Part shown: positions 58,603 through 64,000 of the stretch, in pieces | Numbering within the stretch: the first letter of the stretch is position 1 | Layout: each line of letters begins with the position of its first letter | NCBI RefSeq assembly: GCF_029953285.1 | Contig: NZ_JASAOI010000019.1 | Coordinates: 124,001 to 188,000 of the forward strand | Direction: 5' to 3' | DNA length: 64,000 nucleotides | Origin: Yinghuangia seranimata | GTDB taxonomy: Bacteria; Actinomycetota; Actinomycetes; Streptomycetales; Streptomycetaceae | The notes under the pieces: model-generated | Database searches by the model: none | What the model was told of the DNA's origin: nothing | Seen by the model: the letters and a program-made list of their open reading frames with translations, nothing else | Made by a program: the position numbers and the translations under genes

Positions 58603-60114
58603 ATGACAGTCAGCGACGACGACACGGTCATCTCGGGATCCGCCGAGCCGGACGGCCGCGCGCCCGAGGGCACCGTCGACGGCTTCGGCCCCGGCATCGA
58701 CCCCGAGCGCCTCAAGGTGTTCTTCAGCGTCCTGGACGAGCTGGAGACCATCCCGACCGAGCACCCGGACGCGATCAGCGTGCGCAACGCCACGTCGCAC
58801 ATCTGGAAGCGCCTCAAGGAGCGCCGCCGCGCCGACCGCCGGGCCGCCGTGGTCGCGAACGACAACGCGGTGACCGCCGCGACCGCGACCGGCTCGCCCG
58901 ACCGCATCGACGACGAGACGCAGGGCATCCCGATCAGCACGTCCACCGTCGGCGAGCTGGCCGGGATACTCCAGCGGGCCCGCGGCTGCTACATCTGCAA
59001 GACGCGGTACGTCGAGGTCGACGCGTTCTACCACCAGCTGTGTCCGCGCTGCGCCCGGGAGAACCGCGCCCGCCGCGACGCCAGCACCGACCTGACCGGG
59101 CGTCGCGCGCTGCTCACCGGCGGCCGCGCCAAGATCGGCATGTACATCGCGCTGCGGCTGCTGCGCGACGGCGCCCACACCACCATCACGACGCGCTTCC
59201 CGAACGACGCCATCCGGCGCTTCAAGGCGATGCCGGACAGCGACCAGTGGATCGACCGGCTGCGCATCGTCGGCATCGACCTGCGCGACCCCGCGCAGGT
59301 CATCGCGCTCGCCGACTCCGTGGCCGCGGCCGGGCCGCTGGACATCCTGATCAACAACGCCGCGCAGACCGTACGCCGCACGCCGCAGTCCTACGCCGCG
59401 CTGATCGCCGCCGAGGACGGGCCGCTGCCGGCCGGCGAGCTGCCCGAGTCCCTGACGTTCGGCCACATCGCCGGCTCGGGGCACGTCGCCCTCCCCTCGG
59501 CGAAGCCGGCCGCCGACGAGCTCGACCCGCAGACCCTCACCGCGCTCGCCCTGACCAGTGGTTCGGCGACGCTCGCCCGCATCGAGGCGGGCAACGCGAT
59601 CGACGCGGGCGGCCTGATCCCCGACCTGGACGCCTCGAACAGCTGGGTGCAGCGTGTCAACGAGGTCGACCCGCTGGAGCTCCTCGAGGTCCAACTCTGC
59701 AACGTCACCGCGCCGTTCATCCTGGTCAGCCGCCTCCGCCCGGCGATGGCGGCGGCCGCGGCGCGGCGCAAGTACGTCGTGAACGTGTCGGCGATGGAAG
59801 GCCAGTTCAGCCGCGCCTACAAGGGCGCCGGCCACCCGCACACCAACATGGCCAAGGCCGCCCTCAACATGCTCACCCGCACGAGCGCCGAGGAAATGCT
59901 CACCGACGGCATCCTGATGACCGCCGTCGACACCGGCTGGATCACCGACGAGCGCCCGCACCCGACGAAGATGCGCCTCCACGAAGAGGGCTTCCACGCG
60001 CCCCTCGACCTCGTCGACGGCGCCGCCCGCGTCTACGACCCGATCGTCCGCGGCGAGGCCGGCGAGGACCTGTACGGCTGCTTCCTGAAGGACTACGCCC
60101 CGTCCCCCTGGTGA
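58603..60114 (+). CDS. SDR-fold oxidoreductase with N-terminal zinc-finger region
   Basis: 503 residues. The first 165 include a helical segment (ERLKVFFSVLDELETI) and a four-Cys zinc-binding region (CYICK and LCPRCAREN). The SDR domain starts at about 168 with LTGGRAKIGMYIALRL (dinucleotide turn), NNAAQTV, and NVSAMEG (catalytic Ser). In the helix that should carry Y-x-x-x-K the Lys is present (NMAKAALNML), but the Tyr position is Thr (HTNMAK), so chemistry may differ. Function unknown. It begins 48 nt after the decarboxylase; a weak ribosome-binding site suggests it may be transcribed with the siderophore operon or on its own. Confidence 0.8.
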   Translation: MTVSDDDTVISGSAEPDGRAPEGTVDGFGPGIDPERLKVFFSVLDELETIPTEHPDAISVRNATSHIWKRLKERRRADRRAAVVANDNAVTAATATGSPDRIDDETQGIPISTSTVGELAGILQRARGCYICKTRYVEVDAFYHQLCPRCARENRARRDASTDLTGRRALLTGGRAKIGMYIALRLLRDGAHTTITTRFPNDAIRRFKAMPDSDQWIDRLRIVGIDLRDPAQVIALADSVAAAGPLDILINNAAQTVRRTPQSYAALIAAEDGPLPAGELPESLTFGHIAGSGHVALPSAKPAADELDPQTLTALALTSGSATLARIEAGNAIDAGGLIPDLDASNSWVQRVNEVDPLELLEVQLCNVTAPFILVSRLRPAMAAAAARRKYVVNVSAMEGQFSRAYKGAGHPHTNMAKAALNMLTRTSAEEMLTDGILMTAVDTGWITDERPHPTKMRLHEEGFHAPLDLVDGAARVYDPIVRGEAGEDLYGCFLKDYAPSPW

Positions 60115-60367
60115 CGTCTGCGGGCGACGTCCGCGCGTCGATTACGCCAATCCCCGGAACGGCGGCCTCCCGGCTGGTTCACTGACCACTTGGCGGCCGC
60201 CGGACACGCTCGACGATCCGGTCGGTCACCGTCGGTGCGGGCCCGCCTGCGGTCCCGTATCGTGAGCTGTCCGGTTGGCTGCTGATGCGTCGTCAGACGA
60301 GCGGCGGTGCGACCCCTCCCGATCGCACAGCCGCCACGGCGGCGCATTTCGGAAACGGACCACCGCG

Positions 60368-63300
60368 ATGAGCGCGCCCAGTCCCGACGGCGACGACCCC
60401 GCGCCGCACGCCGCGGGCAGCCGCGAACGCCTCGTCCACGACGCGTTACGCACGTGGACCGACCAACTCGTGGACCCCGGCGGCCGCAACCCCCTGCTGT
60501 TCTTCCGCGACCTGCGGGCGGGCACGCTCGACCTCGCGGACGCCGACCCCCGCGCCGTCGACGCGCTGCTCGCCGGCGAACCGCAGCGCATATCCCGGCT
60601 GTTCCCAGGGGACGAACGCGCCGACGCCGCCAAGCGTGCGCGCACCGTGCACGCCAAGACGCAGGAACTCGCCGAGGAACGCGGCATCCACACCGCCTAC
60701 CTCGTCACCGCCATGGCGACGTGGGACGCACCGGACGCGCCGCGCCCGCCGGCCTCTCCGGTGCTGCTGTGGCCGGTCGAGTCCACCCGGCTCGGCGCGG
60801 GAGACGACGACTTCACCCTCCAGGTCGCGCCGGAGGCCGAGGCGAACCTGTCCCTGCTGCACGTCCTGAAGCGGGAGTTCGGGGTCGAGCTGGACGCGGA
60901 GGCGCTCGCCGAGGCGGCGGCGTCGCCCGCCGACCAGGACGCGGCCGTGCAGATGATGCGCGAAGCGACCGCGCGCGTACCGGGGTTCGCGGTGTCGTCG
61001 CGCCGCGTCGTCGGCAACTTCAGCTACGCCAAGCTGCCGATGGTGCAGGACCTCGAACGCGCGGGCGGTCTGCTGGCGTCCCACGACCTGGTCGCGGCGA
61101 TCGCGGGCGACCGCACGGCCGCCGACCTGATCCGCCGCGACGTGCCCGACGTCGACGTCCGGGCACCCGATGCGGCGCCCCCGCGCGACGAGTTCCTCGT
61201 CCTCGACGCCGACTCCTCGCAGAGCTACGTGATCAACGCGGTCGTCGCCGGCCGGCACCTGGTGGTCGAAGGGCCGCCGGGCACCGGGAAGAGCCAGACG
61301 ATCGCCAACCTCGTGGCGACGCTCGCCGCCCGCGGCCAGAAGGTGCTGTTCGTCGCGGAGAAGCGCGCCGCGATCGACGCCGTCGTCGGCCGGCTGCGGA
61401 ACCGCGACCTGGCCGAACTGGTCCTCGACCTGCACAGCAGCGCCGCCGACCGCAAGCGGATCGTCCGCTCGCTCGGACAGGCGCTGCAGCGCGCCGGCAA
61501 CACGCCGCTCGGGGAACACGAGCCGCTGCACCGCAGGCTGGCCGACCGCCGCGAGCGGCTGAACCGCCACGCCGCGCTGATGAACACGCCCGTCGCGCCC
61601 TGGGGCGTGACGCTCTTCGAGGCCCAGTCGGCGTGCCTGGCCACCGCGCCGGACGACCACACCCACAGCCGCCTGGGCCGCCACGAGCTCGGCGCGCTCC
61701 ACGGGGAAGCCGTCGAGGACCTCCGCGACGAACTCCAGGAGTTCGCCACGCTCGGCGGCTTCGACCGGTCCGCGGAGGGACACCCGTGGCTGTCGGCCGT
61801 CGACACCGTCACCTCGCTCCACGCCGCCCGGCAGGCCGCGGAACTCGTGCGGGAGCTGCGCACCGAGGCACTGCCGGCGGCGCGGCGGCAGGCCGAGGAG
61901 ATCGCGGGCACGACACCGTTCGCCCCTCCGGCGAACCCCGTCGAACTGCGATCCCTCGTCGACCTGTTCGCCCAGGCGGCAGACACACTGGCGTACTTCC
62001 GCCCCGACGTCTTCGCCGCCGACCTGCCCGCGCTGGCCGCCGCCACCGGCACCGGCCGGTGGCGCAAGGAGCACAACGCCTCCCAGGGCTGGGGCGAACG
62101 CCGCCGCCTGGCACGCGACGCCGGCCGGCTGACGCACACCGGGCGGCACGCCAAGCCCGAACTGCACGCCGCGCTGCTCCGGGCCGCCACGCTGCGTGAG
62201 GCCTGGGAAGACGCCGGAGGCGGGACGTCCACACCCGCGCCCCCGTCCGACCCCGGCGTCGTCGACCGGTCCGGGTGGGCCGTCGACGCGTTGGAGCACT
62301 GCCTGGGCGAGCTCGCGAAGCTGCTGCCCGGTAGCGCCCCGCTGCTCCTGACCTTCGATCAGCTCGGGTCCTGGGCGGACGAGTTGCACCGGGACACGGG
62401 GACCCTGCAGCGGCTTCCGCGGCTGTACGAGCTGCGCCGCGCCCTGACCGGATACGGACTCGCGCCATTGCTCAAGGAGTTGGCGGCCAAGCGGGCCGAC
62501 GCCACGGCGGCGGTCGCGTCCTTCGACTTCACGTACCACTCCTCGATCCTCGACGCCGCGGCCTTCGAGACGCCCGAGTACGCCGCCTTCGAGGCCGGCG
62601 AACTCGACCTGCGCGCGGACGAGTACCGCACGGCCGACCGCGACCACATCGCCGCGGGACCGGACCGGGTGCAGCGCGCGGTCGCGGAGCACCTCTACGA
62701 GACCCTGAACGCCCGGCCCGAACAGGCCGCGCTCGTCAAGGCGCAGGCCAACCGCAAACGCGGCATCATGTCGATGCGCAACCTGGTACGGCAGGCCCCG
62801 GACGTCCTCACGGCGCTGCACCCGTGCTGGGCGATGAGTCCGCTGCTCGTCAGCGAAGTGCTGCCGCTGCGCCGCATGTTCGACGTCGTGATCTTCGACG
62901 AGGCCAGCCAGGTGGTGCCCGCCGAGGCGATGCCGTCGATCATGCGGGCCGACCGGGTCGTCGTCGCGGGCGACCGCAACCAGCTGCCGCCCACCGCGTT
63001 CTTCTCCCGGCTGGTCGACGACGAACCACCCGCCGACGGCAGGCGTGAGGACGACCAGGACGACGACGCCGGGATCGACCTCACCCGCGGGTTCGAGTCG
63101 ATCCTCGACGTCATGTCGAGCATCGTGGCCGCCCGCCGGCTCACCTGGCACTACCGCAGCCGCGACGAACGGCTGATCGCGTTCTCGAACGCCCACATCT
63201 ACGACGGGTCGCTGACCACCTTCCCCGGCACCCTGGTCGACGGCTCGCTGCGCCACGTCCTCGTGCCCGACGCGCCCGCGCTGCCCGGCCGACAGGCGAG

Positions 63301-64000
63301 CGGCACGCCCGAGGTCGAGGAGGTCGTCCGGCAGGTGCTCGCCCACGCGCGCACCAGGCCCGACGAGACGCTGGGCGTGATCACCATGGGCATCGAGCAC
63401 GCGAACCGCGTCGACGCGGCGCTCAGGCGCGCACTGTCGGACCGGCCCGACCTCGACGGGTTCTTCTCCGAGGCGCGGGCGGAGCGGTTCTTCGTCAAGA
63501 ACCTCGAACGCGTGCAGGGCGACGAACGCGACGCGATCATCCTGTCGATCGGCTACGGCAAAACGGCCGACGGCCGCATGCTCTACCGTTTCGGCCCGCT
63601 CAACAACGACGGCGGTGAGCGCCGCCTCAACGTCGCCGTGACGCGCGCCCGCCGGCGCATGACCACGGTCAGCGCGTTCAGCGCACACGACATGGATCCG
63701 GCGCGGCTCACCAGGCCGGGGCCGCGGCTGCTGCGGGGATACCTCGAGTTCGCCGCGTCCGGCGGACACGACCTGGGCGCGGTGGCGGCCGAGCGGCCGG
63801 CGCTGAACCCGTTCGAGATCGACGTGCGCGACCGGCTCACCGCGGCCGGGATCCCGCTGCAGCCGCAGTACGGCGTGTCCGGCTACTGGATCGACTTCGC
63901 GGCGAAGCACCCCACCCGGCCCGGGCTCATGGTGCTCGCCATCGAGGCGGACGGCGCGACGTACCACTCGTCGCCGACCGCGCGGGACCGCGACCGCCTG
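60368..64000 (+). CDS. Very large SF1 helicase with C-terminal nuclease domain, 3' end beyond the window
   Basis: 1211 codons are visible and the frame is still open at the right edge. The N-terminus resembles the DUF4011 region of giant SF1 helicases (VDPGGRNPLLFFRDL). Walker A is EGPPGTGKSQTIANLVA (about 298-314), then a long helical insertion. Walker B is VVIFDEASQV (about 838-847), then VVVAGDRNQLPPT, WHYRSRDERLIAF, ERVQGDERDAIILSIGY and RLNVAVTRARRRM (helicase motifs Ia-VI). From about 1140 a Vsr/REase-like domain begins (NPFEIDVRDRLTAAG, then MVLAIEADGATYHSS with acidic ligands). Such helicase-nuclease proteins are suspected of acting on invading DNA. ATG at 60368. Confidence 0.85.
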   Translation, partial: MSAPSPDGDDPAPHAAGSRERLVHDALRTWTDQLVDPGGRNPLLFFRDLRAGTLDLADADPRAVDALLAGEPQRISRLFPGDERADAAKRARTVHAKTQELAEERGIHTAYLVTAMATWDAPDAPRPPASPVLLWPVESTRLGAGDDDFTLQVAPEAEANLSLLHVLKREFGVELDAEALAEAAASPADQDAAVQMMREATARVPGFAVSSRRVVGNFSYAKLPMVQDLERAGGLLASHDLVAAIAGDRTAADLIRRDVPDVDVRAPDAAPPRDEFLVLDADSSQSYVINAVVAGRHLVVEGPPGTGKSQTIANLVATLAARGQKVLFVAEKRAAIDAVVGRLRNRDLAELVLDLHSSAADRKRIVRSLGQALQRAGNTPLGEHEPLHRRLADRRERLNRHAALMNTPVAPWGVTLFEAQSACLATAPDDHTHSRLGRHELGALHGEAVEDLRDELQEFATLGGFDRSAEGHPWLSAVDTVTSLHAARQAAELVRELRTEALPAARRQAEEIAGTTPFAPPANPVELRSLVDLFAQAADTLAYFRPDVFAADLPALAAATGTGRWRKEHNASQGWGERRRLARDAGRLTHTGRHAKPELHAALLRAATLREAWEDAGGGTSTPAPPSDPGVVDRSGWAVDALEHCLGELAKLLPGSAPLLLTFDQLGSWADELHRDTGTLQRLPRLYELRRALTGYGLAPLLKELAAKRADATAAVASFDFTYHSSILDAAAFETPEYAAFEAGELDLRADEYRTADRDHIAAGPDRVQRAVAEHLYETLNARPEQAALVKAQANRKRGIMSMRNLVRQAPDVLTALHPCWAMSPLLVSEVLPLRRMFDVVIFDEASQVVPAEAMPSIMRADRVVVAGDRNQLPPTAFFSRLVDDEPPADGRREDDQDDDAGIDLTRGFESILDVMSSIVAARRLTWHYRSRDERLIAFSNAHIYDGSLTTFPGTLVDGSLRHVLVPDAPALPGRQASGTPEVEEVVRQVLAHARTRPDETLGVITMGIEHANRVDAALRRALSDRPDLDGFFSEARAERFFVKNLERVQGDERDAIILSIGYGKTADGRMLYRFGPLNNDGGERRLNVAVTRARRRMTTVSAFSAHDMDPARLTRPGPRLLRGYLEFAASGGHDLGAVAAERPALNPFEIDVRDRLTAAGIPLQPQYGVSGYWIDFAAKHPTRPGLMVLAIEADGATYHSSPTARDRDRL

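Overview
The window is high-GC DNA from a filamentous actinomycete, probably Streptomyces or a close relative. The signs are WhiJ/DUF397/AbaA-type regulators, an IdeR/DmdR-type iron box, frequent GTG and TTG starts, and 4-bp ATGA/GTGA overlaps throughout. It divides into an accessory island (about 1-23,300), which ends at a tRNA-Pro gene next to an integrase, and a metabolic region to its right (about 23,400-64,000).

Island. A minus-strand operon (4897 down to 147, probably continuing past the left edge) encodes a MurA-like enolpyruvyl transferase, a 5'-nucleotidase-type metallophosphatase, two dCTP-deaminase-like proteins, a GT4 glycosyltransferase and the start of a serine hydrolase. Four junctions in a row are 4-bp stop/start overlaps. 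The two deaminase paralogues have lost complementary halves of the active site. Next to the operon is an AbaA/WhiJ-like locus (ATPase, XRE-DUF5753 regulator, DUF397 protein) with a palindrome array between the divergent genes. Then come an HTH-less DUF5753 protein and an XRE/DUF6879/small-protein set. Defence-type genes follow: a 1087-residue SF2 helicase-nuclease, and a type I restriction-modification system (hsdR, hsdM and a half-length hsdS) bracketed by two same-orientation transposase relics. A tyrosine recombinase pointing at tRNA-Pro(GGG) closes the island. No second att copy is seen, so the other border is probably beyond the left edge.

Right of the tRNA lies a heterodimeric ABC exporter. 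It is followed by a CoA-dependent catabolic cluster (27,360-42,995): alcohol and aldehyde dehydrogenases, two kinds of CoA-ligase-like enzyme, three amidohydrolase-2 proteins, a Cys-less thiolase-like protein with a DUF35/OB partner, an FMN reductase, a MarR regulator, an acyl-CoA dehydrogenase and an enoyl-CoA hydratase. Three related 16-bp dyads mark the promoters of this cluster. The substrate is unknown and no ring oxygenase is visible.

A stretch of small genes follows (43,095-47,601): a secreted protein with a 27-residue helical repeat, membrane proteins, a kinase relic, a VOC protein and a methyltransferase.

The right end is an iron locus. Two FecCD permeases and a siderophore-binding lipoprotein diverge from a region with two iron boxes. 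The binding protein leads into a five-gene operon whose order (ATP-grasp, IucA/IucC, MFS, IucA/IucC, PLP decarboxylase) matches the vibrioferrin pvsABCDE operon. A zinc-finger/SDR fusion protein and the first 1211 codons of a very large SF1 helicase-nuclease complete the window.
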